The notes under the pieces: generated by a model | What the model was told of the DNA's origin: nothing | The model's database searches: none | The model's input: the letters and a program-made list of their open reading frames with translations, nothing else | Shown here: positions 53,740 to 62,833 of the stretch, piece by piece | How positions within the stretch are numbered: the first letter of the stretch is position 1 | Layout: each line of letters opens with the position of its first letter | Position numbers and translations under genes: made by a program | From: CAVSUR01 sp963731285 | GTDB taxonomy: Bacteria; Actinomycetota; Actinomycetes; Streptosporangiales; Streptosporangiaceae | Reading direction: 5' to 3' | DNA: 64,000 nt | NCBI GenBank assembly: GCA_963731285.1 | Contig: CAVSUR010000014.1 | Location: 1,299,691-1,363,690, forward strand

Positions 53740-55134
53740 TCACTGTCCGCCGGGATCGGCCAGCATACCGCCGGCGGCGGCGAGTTCGCCGCCGAGCCCG
53801 GCGACCGCCGCCGCCAGCTCGCGGTCGTCGCCGAGCCGCGGATCCAGCCAGCCCAGCAGCCGCGGCGCCGCGTACTGCCACGAGCCGCGCGCCAGGGGAA
53901 CGAGCTCGGCCGCCCGGACGTCGCGCACTGGCTCGCCGAGCCCGCGCAGGTGGCACAGCCAGGCGGCGAGGATCCGGATGCCGCCGGGCGGCAGCCGCCC
54001 GGCGGCGCGCTCGGCGCGCAGCACCGGCAGGACCCGGACCGGCAGCTTCTGCGATCCGTCGGCGGCGATCTGGCCGAGCCGGTGGCGCATCCGCGGGTTG
54101 CCGAAACGGTCGAGCAGCGCCTGGCTGGTAGGCGGCGACGTCGGCGGCGGGCTGTTCCAGGTGCGGCGCCGCCTCGACCCACCACTGCGCCAGCCACGCC
54201 CGGCACGTCGTCGTCGGCCATGGCGTCGGCGACGGTCGACGTGACCGCGCAGCGACCCGGCGTAGGCGAGCAGCGAGTGCGCGCCGTTCAGCAGCCACAG
54301 CTTGCGGTGCTCGAACGGCGTCACGTCGTCGGTGAACACCGCGCCCGCGTCCTCCCAGCGGGGGCGGCCCGCCGGGAACGCACCGCCGAGGACCCATTCG
54401 GCGAACGGCTCGGTGACAACCGGGCAGCGGTCGGCCCGCCCGGTCGCCGCGGCCACGCGCCCGGACGTCGGCCGGACCGTGACCGCGGCGTGATCCGGTC
54501 GACCACGGTGGAGACGACCGTCACGGACCCGGCCAGCCACTCGGCCAGGCCCGCCGCCGACCAGGTCGGCCAGATCCCCGGTCACCCGGCGGGCGAGGGC
54601 GCCGTTGCCGGGCAGGTTGTCGCACGGCACCAGCGCGAGCGGGCCGCGCCCGGCCCGCTGCGCGTGCCGCCAGCCCGGCGACCAGCCGGGCCGGCGCAGT
54701 GCGCACCACGGCGGCCGGGTCGCGGCGCAGCGCCTCGATGTCGGCGCGGACCTCAGGCGGCTGGCGTCCAGGCCGCCGTCCGGCCCGCGCAGGTAGCCGG
54801 CCTCGGTCACCGTGACCGTCACTGCGGCGAGCTCGGGGCGGCCGAAGTAGCTCAGCCAGGCGCCGTGGTCGTCCGCCGGGTGCACCGCCGACAGGCTGCT
54901 CGACCAGGTCGAATCGGTCCCGGTCGGCGGCCCGCGTGATCAGCGTGTAGAGCCCGTCCTGGGCTTGCAGCGCCCGGGCGAGGCCGGGCTCCCGGCCGGT
55001 GAACGCCGCATAGCCCCACTCGCCGCCGTCCGGGCGTGCTCGGTGTACCAGGCCTGGTGGGCGCGGAAGAAGTTGCCGAGGCCGAGGTGCACCAGCCGGA
55101 CCGGCGCGGCCGCCCGGCCCGCTCTCCCGGTCAC
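53740..55134 (-). CDS. uxuB: Mannitol dehydrogenase-family / fructuronate reductase (heavily frameshifted)
   Basis: Polyol/uronate NAD-dehydrogenase of the UxuB/MtlD long-chain group; next to uronate isomerase it most likely reduces fructuronate to mannonate. Blocks in order: VRLVHLGLGNFFRAHQAWYT (NAD site), VTVTEAGYLRGPDGGLD, GPLALVPCDNLPGNGALARR, FEHRKLWLLNGAHSLLAYAG (catalytic Lys region) and RFGNPRMRHRLGQIAADGSQ. The frame changes at least five times, for example near 55045 and 54170, without loss of homologous order. The GTG overlaps the uxaC stop as GTGA. About 465 residues. Confidence 0.8.
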
Positions 55135-56570
55135 AGCTTGAACACCGCGCGCGGGCGGGCCGGCCAGGTCGACGCGCGGTCTCGGCGCCTCGTCCTCGTC
55201 CAGCCGGTGCTCGGCGACCAGGCCGGCGAGGAACCCGGCGTCGACCCGGCGGGACATGTCGTGGCGGGCCGGGATCGAGCAGAAGGCGCGGGTGTCGTCG
55301 ACGAACCCGGAGGTGCGGCGAGAACCCGGCGGTCTCGGTGACCGCGGCCCGGAAGCGGCGGATCGCGTCCGGCGCGTCGAGGAACCACCACGGGCGCGCC
55401 GACGTACACCGCCGGGTAGAAGCCGGCCAGCGGCGCGAGCTCGCGGGAGCAGGCCGTCTCGTCGACGGTGAACAGCGACCAGGTGAAAGCCGGGATGGGT
55501 GCCGAACCGGTCGAGCAGCGGCCGCAGCGCGCGGTGAACTCGACGCGGACCGGGATGTCGTGGCCGGTGTCGGGGCCGAACCGGGCCGCCGGTGGCCGGA
55601 TGATGGTCTGCGGCGGACGCCGGGGTGCAGCGTCATCACCAGCCCGTCGTCGCACGACATCCGGGCCATCTCCAGCAGCATGTGCCGCCGGAAGGCCGTG
55701 CACTCGCGCGGCCGTGGCCTGGCCCGCCAGCGCGGCGCGCGTAGATGCGCTCGGCCGCGGCGCCGTGCTCCAGCGGTTCGGTCCGGCGTCCGGCGTGGCT
55801 GTGGTCGGCCGACGACGGCGCCGCGGCTCGATGAAGTACCGGCGGCGCTGCTCGAGCGCCGCCAGGTACCCGGCGTAGTCGCCGGTGTCGGTGTCCGCCG
55901 CCGCCGCCGAGCCGGGTCAGGCCGCGCGGCCAGTCCGGCTGGCCCGGCTCGAGGTAGCGGTCGGGCCGGAAGGTGGGGATCACCCGCCCGGACCACGTCG
56001 GGTCGGCCGCCAGCGCCGCGTGCGCCGCCAGGTCGTCGCAGGGGTCGTCGGTGGTGGCGAGCACCTCGATGCCGAACCGCTCGTACAGCGCGCGCGGCCG
56101 GAAGCTCGGTGCCGTCAGGCTGGCCGGCGACCTGGTCGTAGATGGCGTCGGCGGTCGCCGCCGACGGGCGCAGCGCTCACGCCGAAGATCTCCGCCAGCT
56201 CCGCCTCCAGCCAGAACCGGACCGGCGTGCCGCGGAAGAGCGGCCAGTGCTCGCAGAGCAGCCGCCACGCCCGCCGGGCCGCGGCCTCGGTGAGCGGGCC
56301 CTGGCCGACGCCGAGGTCGTCGCAGCGTCGACGCCGTCGGCGTGCAGCAGCCGGGTCACGTAGTGGTCGGGGGTGACGAACAGCGCGGCCGGGTCGGCGA
56401 ACGGCTCGTCGGCGCAGCAGCAGCCGGGGGTCGACGTGGCCGTGCGGCGACAGATCAGCGGCGGGTCCCGCACCGCGTCGTAGAGCCGGCGGGCGATGGC
56501 CCGCTCGCCGGGTCGGCGGGCAGCAGCCGGTCGGGGTGCAGCGCGCAGCCCGGCGGTCGGCGTCAGTCAC
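55131..56570 (-). CDS. uxaC: Uronate (glucuronate) isomerase (heavily frameshifted)
   Basis: Isomerises glucuronate/galacturonate to fructuronate/tagaturonate, first step of hexuronate breakdown. Readable blocks: start GTG with MTDADRRAALHPDR, metal site region SPHGHVDPRLL, EPFADPAALFVTPDHYVTRL, FGIEVLATTDDPCDDLAAH, IPTFRPDRYLEPGQPDW, RFGPDTGHDIPVRVEF and VDAGFLAGLVAEHRLDEDEA. About 470 residues once joined, the family size. The frame switches every 100-200 bases, unlike neighbours, so local sequence error is suspected. Operon with uxuB. Confidence 0.8.
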
Positions 56571-56631
56571 GCTCTGTATGAGTGGACGCCAGTGGCCGCG
56601 CGGCGAGTTCGTCGGCGGGATCCCGGGCGTG

Positions 56632-57948
56632 ATGCCGCGGACAGGTCGGGCTGACCGGGCCGCGACGCTCGCGGCGGCAGCCGGAGCGGCCAGCATCGGC
56701 GGTCCGGACGGCGTGCTCAGCCGACGACGCCGTGCGGGCGTTCGTCACCGAGCAGCTCGGCACCGCGCCCGTCGACGGGCGCAGCGTGTGCGTGCTGGTG
56801 CCCGACGCGCACCCGCAGCTGCCCGCTGCCGCTGCTGCTGTCGGCGGTGCACGGCGCGCTGCACGGCCGGGTCACCCGGCTGACCGTGCTGGTCGCGCTC
56901 GGCACGCACGCGCCGATGAGCGAGCCGGCGCTCGCCGCGCACCTCGGCTACGCCGCCCGGCGCCGCGGCGGAGCGCTACCCCGGGATGGTCGTGCGCAAC
57001 CACGAGTGGTGGGACCCGGCCGCGCTTCGCCACGTCGGCACGATCCGGCGCGACCGGATCGCCGAGCTGTCCGACGGCCGGCTGCGCCGCGGCGGTCGAC
57101 GGTGCGGGTCAACCGGGCCGTCGTCGAGCACGACGTCACGCTGATCGTCGGGCCGGTGTTCCCGCACGAGGTGGTCGGGTTCTCCGGCGGCAACAAGTAC
57201 TTCTTTCCCGGCGTCTCCGGCCGGGAGCTCATCGACCTCTCGCACTGGCTCGGCGCGCTGATCACCAGCGCCGAGATCATCGGCACCCGCGGCATCACGC
57301 CGGTGCGGGCGCTGATCGACGAGGCCGCCGCGCTGGTGCCCGGCCGAGCGGCTGGCGCTGCTGCGTGGTCACCGGCCCGGCGCCGGCGTCCCTGCACGCG
57401 GTGGCGTTCGGCGATCCGGCCGCGGCCTGGGCGGCGGCCGCCGAGGTCTCCGCCGAGACGCACATGCGCTACCTCGACGCCCCGGTGCGACCGGGTGCTG
57501 TCGCTCGTGCCCGGCCAAGTACGACGACATGTGGACCGGCGCCAAGGGCTTCTACAAGGTCGAGCCGGTCGTCGCCGACGGCGGGGAGGTCGTGCTCTAC
57601 GCGCCGCACATCACGCGAGATCAGCGCCACGCATCCGGAGATCGCAGCAGATCGGCTACCACTGCCGCGACTACTTCGTGAAGCAGTGGGACCGGTTCTC
57701 CGGCTGCCACTGGGGCGACCTGGCGCACTCGACCCACCTGCGCGGCGCCGGCACCTACGACCCGGTCCACGGCGAGCGGGCCCGGGTCACCGTCACCCTG
57801 GCCACCGGCATCCCCGAGGCGCGTCGTGCGCGCGGTCAACCTGGACTACCTCGACCCGGGCGCCGTCGACCTGGCCGCGTGGGCGGCCGAGCCGGACACC
57901 CTGGTCGTGCCCGACGCCGGCGAGGACCTCTACCGGCTGCGGCCGTAG
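56632..57948 (+). CDS. LarA-like nickel-pincer racemase/epimerase (DUF2088; frameshifted)
   Basis: Lactate-racemase-domain protein of about 430 residues. Blocks: AVRAFVTEQLGTAPVDGRSV, LLSAVHGALHGRVTRLTVLV, VGPVFPHEVVGFSGGNKYFF (the GGNK region of LarA), SAETHMRYLDAPV, SGCHWGDLAHSTHLRGAGTY and LDYLDPGAVDLAAW. LarA enzymes invert hydroxy-acid carbons using a nickel-pincer cofactor made by LarB, LarC and LarE, none of which is here. The frame changes several times. Divergent from uxaC, suggesting an aldonate or hydroxy-acid substrate. The start is uncertain (ATG at 56578 is also in frame). Confidence 0.78.
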
Positions 57949-58006
57949 CCCGCCGTCGTGGGTCAGGCGAGGCGGGAATCGCCAACTTAACGGCTCGTAA
58001 TCACCG

Positions 58007-58357
58007 CTAGTGCAGATGAGCCTGCCAGTCGGCGGGCACCCGGCCCGCCGGGCCCGGCACCGGCTGGCTGGCCGGGTGATGCTCGGGCGGGGCCAGCTCG
58101 GGGCCGCCGGAATACATCTGGCCGGTCTGGTAGCTGAAGAACCACTCCTCCCCCGGCTCGAAGCTGCGGATGAGCGGGTGCCCGGCCGCATCGGCGTGCG
58201 CGGTCGCGTGCTGCGAGGGTGAGGTGTCACAGCAGCCGATGTGGCCGCACTGCGCACATCGCCGCAGGTGCACCCACCAGCCGCCGGCGGCTTCGCAGTC
58301 CGCGCACCCGGGGCCGCTGGGCGGCACCGCCGGATCCACGCCGGGGAATTCCGTCAT
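58007..58357 (-). CDS. UBP-type zinc-finger protein
   Basis: 116 residues. ZnF-UBP domain: GCADCEAAGGWWVHLRRCAQ, CGHIGCCDTSPSQHATAHAD, AGHPLIRSFEPGEEWFFSY, with the Cys/His ligands in place. In eukaryotes this fold binds ubiquitin C-termini; in actinobacteria the role is unknown. AGGAGGAG precedes the ATG. Divergent from the next gene by about 100 bases. Confidence 0.9.
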   Translation of the reverse strand: MTEFPGVDPAVPPSGPGCADCEAAGGWWVHLRRCAQCGHIGCCDTSPSQHATAHADAAGHPLIRSFEPGEEWFFSYQTGQMYSGGPELAPPEHHPASQPVPGPAGRVPADWQAHLH

Positions 58358-58459
58358 CGTCTCCTCCTGATGCCCGTGGGCCGGGTCGTCCAGAGTAGCC
58401 GAAGGGCCACCGGCCCGGTTGTGCGCGCCATGCGGACCCGTTACGCGTAACATAGGGCC

Positions 58460-59122
58460 GTGGCCGACGAGCGATCCTGCGAGCAGTGCGGTGCGGCATT
58501 CGCGCCCCGCCGCGAACATGCCCGGTTCTGCTCGGCCCGCTGCCGGGTCGCCTGGAATCGCGAGGACACCGGCGCCCGGACCGCCGAGCTGAGCGCACTC
58601 AACTGGGCCATCACCGCGATGCGGGACGCCAACGGCCGGCTGCGCCGGGTCCGGGCGGCCGACCCGGTGCGCGCGTTCGCGGTGATCGGCGAGGCGGTGT
58701 GGTGGGTCACGATCGTGGACGGCACGCTGGTCCGTTATCACCCGGAGGCCTACGACAGCGTGCTGGACGAGCGGTGCGCCGCCGAGCGCCGCCGGATCGA
58801 GGACACCCTCGGCGGCCTGCGATTCGTGCGCAACCAGATCGGCGACTACGTCGATCATGTGAACTTCATCCGGCCCGGCGAGACCCGCTCCGGCCGGGCC
58901 GGCACCGGGTCCGGCGGGTGGACGTGGGATGACGTGCCCGCCCCGGCCGTGGCCGCGCTGCCACCGCGGGGGCAGTCCTGGGAGATGACCAGATACCGCT
59001 CCTACCAGGCGCAGCTGGCCGGGTGCCCGGTCGCAGAGACCTTCGGGCAGGCAGTGGAATTCCTGCTGGCGGTCTCCCGGGCGGAGTCGGGCCGCGAGGC
59101 CGCCGCCCCCGCAGCCCGGTAG
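58460..59122 (+). CDS. Zinc-ribbon hypothetical protein
   Basis: 220 residues. The N-terminal Zn motif CEQCGAAFAPRREHARFCSA followed by RCRVAWNRE (CxxC..CxxxC) resembles actinobacterial FmdB-/MYND-like ribbons. The rest is helical with WWVTIVDGTLVRYHPEAYDS and IGDYVDHVNFIRPGETR. No known function. Starts with GTG. Confidence 0.72.
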   Translation: MADERSCEQCGAAFAPRREHARFCSARCRVAWNREDTGARTAELSALNWAITAMRDANGRLRRVRAADPVRAFAVIGEAVWWVTIVDGTLVRYHPEAYDSVLDERCAAERRRIEDTLGGLRFVRNQIGDYVDHVNFIRPGETRSGRAGTGSGGWTWDDVPAPAVAALPPRGQSWEMTRYRSYQAQLAGCPVAETFGQAVEFLLAVSRAESGREAAAPAAR

Positions 59123-59481
59123 CGCCCGGCAGGGCAGCCGCCCGGCCTGGCAGGCCGTCGGCCCGTGGCGGCCCCGTCGGCCGCGCCTCATCGAGGGTTC
59201 TGTCCGCGAAAGCGAATAATGTCGCGATCAAGGCGGGTGACGACGGCGCGCCACGCCGGGTGCGAGGCGTCATTCCGGGTCCCGTAGCTCACGCTGGGTT
59301 ACCTTGGAAATGTGTTCGGATATGGCGTTCCGTGGCTGCCTGCCGTCCTTGCCCGGCTCGCTACCGCGCGCTGTGCTCACCGGCGGTGGCGGCCCGTGAC
59401 CGGCATGGCCCCGCCTGGCGGCCCCAGGCCGGCGGTGGTCACGTGACGTCACCGCGGAAGCGCCGACCGCCGACGGCGATC
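59123..59481. promoter_or_regulatory. Intergenic region with overlapping palindromes GTCACGTGAC and TGACGTCA
   Basis: About 360 bases without a gene. At 59438-59447 is GTCACGTGAC and at 59444-59451 TGACGTCA, overlapping perfect palindromes 31-44 bases before the next ATG; a TetR/GntR-type site is possible. Nothing else is recognised in the stretch. Confidence 0.4.
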
Positions 59482-59682
59482 ATGCGTGACCACGCGGGCA
59501 GCACGCTATGCCGACTGCTGGTCGACCACCCCGAGGTGGTGGGCGTGGAGATCCTGGGCCAGGACGAGACGGACGAGGGCACGATCACCTACTGGCTGGG
59601 CGTGCTGCTGCCGGACGGCCGCCAGCTGCTCGTCGACGTCGAAGATGCCGGGCAGCTCCGGGGCACGGGAAGAACAGCCTGA
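59482..59682 (+). CDS. Hypothetical small protein
   Basis: 66 residues, MRDHAGSTLCRLLVDHPEVV then GVEILGQDETDEGTITYWLG and LLPDGRQLLVDVEDAG; looks like a compact beta-rich domain. An in-frame GTG at 59443 would add a basic N-terminus but lies within the palindromes. Family unknown. It converges with an HTH gene. Confidence 0.5.
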   Translation: MRDHAGSTLCRLLVDHPEVVGVEILGQDETDEGTITYWLGVLLPDGRQLLVDVEDAGQLRGTGRTA

Positions 59683-59722
59683 TCTCCGGCCGGCAGCAGC
59701 CGGTGCTGCGGGTGAGCCAGGG

Positions 59723-60075
59723 CTAGCCCGCCCGCTGTTCCAGCGCGGCCAGCCGGAGCTCAAGCTGGTCGACGCGATGCCGCAGGATCTCCAGCTGGCC
59801 TGGTCGGCGAGCCGCCGCTCGGCGCCGCGCCGCAGCCGCGGGGAGGCCTCAGCCCGGGCGGCGACCATCGCCAGCGGCACCAGCCGCTGCGGGCCGTGCG
59901 GACCGTCGACCAGCCGGGAGGGTATCTGCCCGGTCCGGTACCAGTTGCGCAGCGCGGCCCGGGAGGCGCCGGTATGCGCGGCGGCCCGGTGCAGGGTGAC
60001 CCAGTCAGAGTCATCCAGCCGGGCGGTCAGCTCAAGCTCCAGCTCCCAGGCGTCCAGCCGGTCTTCCCAGTCCAT
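59723..60075 (-). CDS. HTH DNA-binding protein with coiled-coil tail (one frameshift)
   Basis: About 117 residues. MDWEDRLDAWELELELTARL precedes an excisionase/MerR-like winged helix (AAAHTGASRAALRNWYRTGQ, IPSRLVDGPHGPQRLVPLAM) and, after a one-base change near 59793, a heptad-like tail QLEILRHRVDQLELRLAALE. Divergent from the Clp-N gene across an AT-rich palindrome, so it may regulate it. Confidence 0.75.
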
Positions 60076-60146
60076 TGGTCCTGCCTCATCTGCCTCGCTG
60101 CGCTCGGCTTCCGCTGGCGTCCTGCCGTGCTTCTGCCTCCTCTGCT

Positions 60147-60168
60147 TACTAATAACATAGTATTGACA
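60147..60168. promoter_or_regulatory. AT-rich inverted repeat and TTGACA box
   Basis: TACTA(ATAACA)TAGTA, a perfect five-base inverted repeat, abuts a consensus TTGACA on the plus strand in the gap between the HTH gene and the Clp-N gene. This AT-rich island stands out in the very GC-rich surroundings. No good -10 at the right spacing is seen. Confidence 0.45.
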
Positions 60169-60198
60169 GGGTCTGGCGCCATACGGAGCATGGCTGTC

Positions 60199-61188
60199 AT
60201 GTTCGAGCAATTCACCAAGCGGGCCCGCCACGTCGTCGTGCTGTCCCAGGAGGCGGCGCGCGATCTGAACCATAACTACATCGGTACCGAGCACCTGCTG
60301 CTCGGCCTGCTCGGCGAACCGGCCGGGATCGCCGGGCGCGCACTCGACCAGGTGGGCGTAACCAGATCCGCGGTACAGGATGAGGTCATCCACCAGATCG
60401 GGCGGGGTGGCCGGGCGCCATCCGGGCACCTCCCGTTCACCCCGCGGGCCAAGAAGGTCCTCGAGCTGGGACTGCGCGAGGCGCTCAGGCTGAGCCACAA
60501 CTACATCGGCACCGAGCACCTGCTGCTCGGCATCGTCACCGAAGGTCGCGGGGTGGCCGCGCAGATCCTCACCGCGCAGGCCGGTGACCTGATGAAGGTG
60601 CGGATGGCCGTGCTGGACCTGCTGCCCGCGACGCCGCCCGGCGACAGGCTGCCCTGGCCGCCCCGCCCGCAAGCCACGCCCGGCGACGATGGGCAGGACG
60701 AGCCGGGAGCCGAAGGCGAGCAGCGGGTGCGCGCGACCCCGGCCGCCCAGCTGAGCCTGGACCAGGCCGCCCGGCTGGCCGGCCCGCAGCCGGTGGGCTC
60801 GCACCATCTGGTGCTCGGCACGCTGGCCGATCCCGGCAGCGCGGCCGCCCGGGCGCTGGCCGGCCTCGGCGTCGACCTGGAGCGGGCTCGGCAGGCGCTG
60901 CGCGACGCCGACGTCACGGGCACCAGCGACGAGCGGCCGCATGAGGCGGGCGGCCGCCAGATGCTGATCCGGGTGGGCGCCGACCGGATCACGCTGGAGG
61001 CCACCGACCAGGAGATCCTGCAGACCGCCTGGAGTGCCAGGGATAACCTCGGTGACCGCGCCGACGGCGGGATCATCCGCGGCGACCTGCCCGGCTGCGA
61101 GAGCCTCGGCGGCGTCTGGCAGGCGCTGCGCGACAGCCTGGACGACATCCGCCGCCGGGCGGCCACCCCGCCCGGGCAGTCGGCCTGA
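60199..61188 (+). CDS. Clp N-terminal domain protein without ATPase
   Basis: About 329 residues. Two ClpC-type N-repeats (MFEQFTKRARHVVVLSQEAA, LNHNYIGTEHLLLGLLGEPA; second LSHNYIGTEHLLLGIVTEGR) are followed by a third degenerate repeat (LAGPQPVGSHHLVLGTLADP) and a helical C-terminus. No Walker motifs, so it may be an adaptor or a sink for ClpC substrates. An ATG nine bases earlier is too close to the GGAG ribosome site. Confidence 0.85.
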   Translation: MFEQFTKRARHVVVLSQEAARDLNHNYIGTEHLLLGLLGEPAGIAGRALDQVGVTRSAVQDEVIHQIGRGGRAPSGHLPFTPRAKKVLELGLREALRLSHNYIGTEHLLLGIVTEGRGVAAQILTAQAGDLMKVRMAVLDLLPATPPGDRLPWPPRPQATPGDDGQDEPGAEGEQRVRATPAAQLSLDQAARLAGPQPVGSHHLVLGTLADPGSAAARALAGLGVDLERARQALRDADVTGTSDERPHEAGGRQMLIRVGADRITLEATDQEILQTAWSARDNLGDRADGGIIRGDLPGCESLGGVWQALRDSLDDIRRRAATPPGQSA

Positions 61189-61346
61189 GCAGCCGGCCGG
61201 TGTCCAGGGCCACCCGGGCCCTCAGGTAGCGCAGCGGCCGGCAGTAGAGGACCGCCCCGGCGTTGATCATCTCTCCCCGGTCGGCCCGGGGCCACCACCC
61301 GCAGCACGGCGTACTCGAAGGCGTGCCGGTCCCCGGTCTCGGTCAT
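61186..61346 (-). pseudogene. DUF3037 protein N-terminal stub
   Basis: Starts MTETGDRHAFEYAVLRVV, then after one extra G PRADRGEMINAGAVLYCRPL and RYLRARVALDTGRLLR, the DUF3037 N-terminus. Homology ends exactly at the stop codon of the convergent Clp-N gene; about 70 residues are missing. DUF3037 genes usually follow a HipA-like kinase gene. Confidence 0.7.
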
Positions 61347-61435
61347 GGCGGGCCACGGCCAGACTCCCGGCGCGGCGACTGCGCCAGCCGGCCCGGCCGC
61401 GCTGGGCGGGCTGGCGCCGGACGGGCCGGGCCCGG

Positions 61436-61530
61436 CTACCGGGCCGCGGTGGCCAGTCCGGGCAGCCATTCCGCGCGCGCCGCCATCCGCCGGGCCAGCT
61501 GCCGGACGAGGCTACGCTCAAGGTCGGCTG
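61436..61530 (-). pseudogene. Possible C-terminal remnant of an upstream gene (HipA-like?)
   Basis: Reads LERSLVRQLARRMAARAEWL then PGLATAAR and a stop, in the position where the HipA-like kinase normally preceding DUF3037 would end. Too short for firm identification. Confidence 0.3.
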
Positions 61531-61589
61531 TGACCGTGGATCAGCGGGGTGGTTCGCCGCGGCCGGGGACAGTGCGTTTTGCTGGACCG

Positions 61590-62825
61590 ATGAATACGCG
61601 GCCCGGCCCCGGACGTGGTGGCCGCCCGGCCCGGGGCCAGGCCGAGGTGCTCAGCCTGGCCAGCTTCGTCGTGCTCGGGCTGCCTGACGGCATGCTGGGC
61701 ACCGCCTGGCCCGCCATGCGGGTCACGTTCGGGGCGCCGGTAGGCGACCTGGGCCTGATCCTGCTCGCCGCCACCGCCGGCTCTGCGGTGGTCACCGCCT
61801 TCGTCGGGATCCTGATCCGCCGCCTGGGCGTGCCCGCCCTGCTCGCCGCGGCCGGCCTGTGCGCCGCGGCGGGGGCGGCCGGTTTCGCGCTGGCTCCCGG
61901 GCTCGGCCTGGTGCTGGGGGTGGCCGTGCTGACCGGCACGGCGGCCGGCATGATGGACGGCGGCCTGAACACGGCAGTGGCGCTGTCCGGCCTGCTGCGG
62001 CTGCTCAACCTGCTGCACGGCGCCTACGGCGTCGGCACCGCGATCGGACCGCTGGTCGTTACCGCCGCCATCCTGACCGGCACCTGGCGCCCCGCCTACT
62101 GGGCGCTGCTGGCGCTCAACCTGGCCATCGCCGCCTGCTGGCTGCGGCAGCAGCGGCGGGAGCGCCGGGCCGCCCGGGCCGCTCCCGGGACCGCCCCGCA
62201 ATCCGGGCCGGCCGGGCCGCATCCGGCCAGGCCGCAGCCGGCCAGGACGCTGTCCCGGCGCCGGTACCGCTGGGCGGTGCTGGCCGGGATGATCGTCTTC
62301 TTCGTCTACACCGGGCTCGAGGTCGCCGCCGGCCAGTGGGAGGCGAGCTTCTGCCGCGGGCACCTGCACCTGCCGCCTGCCGCCGCGGGCCTGGCCACCT
62401 TCGGCTACTGGGGCGCCCTGACCGCGGTGCGGATCGGCCTGGCCCTGGTGCCCCGGGCCGCGATCCCCCGGCTCGTGACCCGGTACGGCGGCGTCCTGGC
62501 CGCGGCGGCCGCCGCGGTCATCTGGTGGCAGCCGGGCATCCCGGTGACCCTGGCCGGGTTCGTCATGCTCGGCGGCGCCCTGGCCGGCATCTTCCCGGCC
62601 CTGATCGCCCTCACCCCGGCGCGGCTCGGCGACCGGCGGGCTCAGCATGTCATCGCCTGGCAGGTCGGCGCGGCCGCCGCGGGCGGGGCCGGCATCTCCG
62701 CCGTTATCGGCCTGATCATCGGCGCGACCAGCCTGGCCGTCCTCGGCCCGGCGCTGACGCTGCTCGCGCTGCTGCTGGTCGGCACCGAGCTGACCCTGGC
62801 CAGGCTCGCTCCGCCCGGACCCTGA
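61590..62825 (+). CDS. MFS transporter
   Basis: 411 residues, about 12 helices: LGLPDGMLGTAWPAMRVTFG (fucose/FucP-like start), GILIRRLGVPALLAAAGLCA, and in the second half FVYTGLEVAAGQWEASFCRG. The pattern matches actinobacterial MFS members related to sugar transporters. The central cytoplasmic loop is Pro/Arg-rich. The ATG chosen is the first with a family-like N-terminus; longer starts lack support. Confidence 0.82.
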   Translation: MNTRPGPGRGGRPARGQAEVLSLASFVVLGLPDGMLGTAWPAMRVTFGAPVGDLGLILLAATAGSAVVTAFVGILIRRLGVPALLAAAGLCAAAGAAGFALAPGLGLVLGVAVLTGTAAGMMDGGLNTAVALSGLLRLLNLLHGAYGVGTAIGPLVVTAAILTGTWRPAYWALLALNLAIAACWLRQQRRERRAARAAPGTAPQSGPAGPHPARPQPARTLSRRRYRWAVLAGMIVFFVYTGLEVAAGQWEASFCRGHLHLPPAAAGLATFGYWGALTAVRIGLALVPRAAIPRLVTRYGGVLAAAAAAVIWWQPGIPVTLAGFVMLGGALAGIFPALIALTPARLGDRRAQHVIAWQVGAAAAGGAGISAVIGLIIGATSLAVLGPALTLLALLLVGTELTLARLAPPGP

Positions 62826-62833
62826 ACCTGACC

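Noticed and set aside
56632..57948. Two long frames (about 390-420 codons) in the larA-like region read as separate proteins
   Set aside because: Each alternates between homologous and Arg-rich nonsense segments; together they encode a single LarA-like protein broken by indels.
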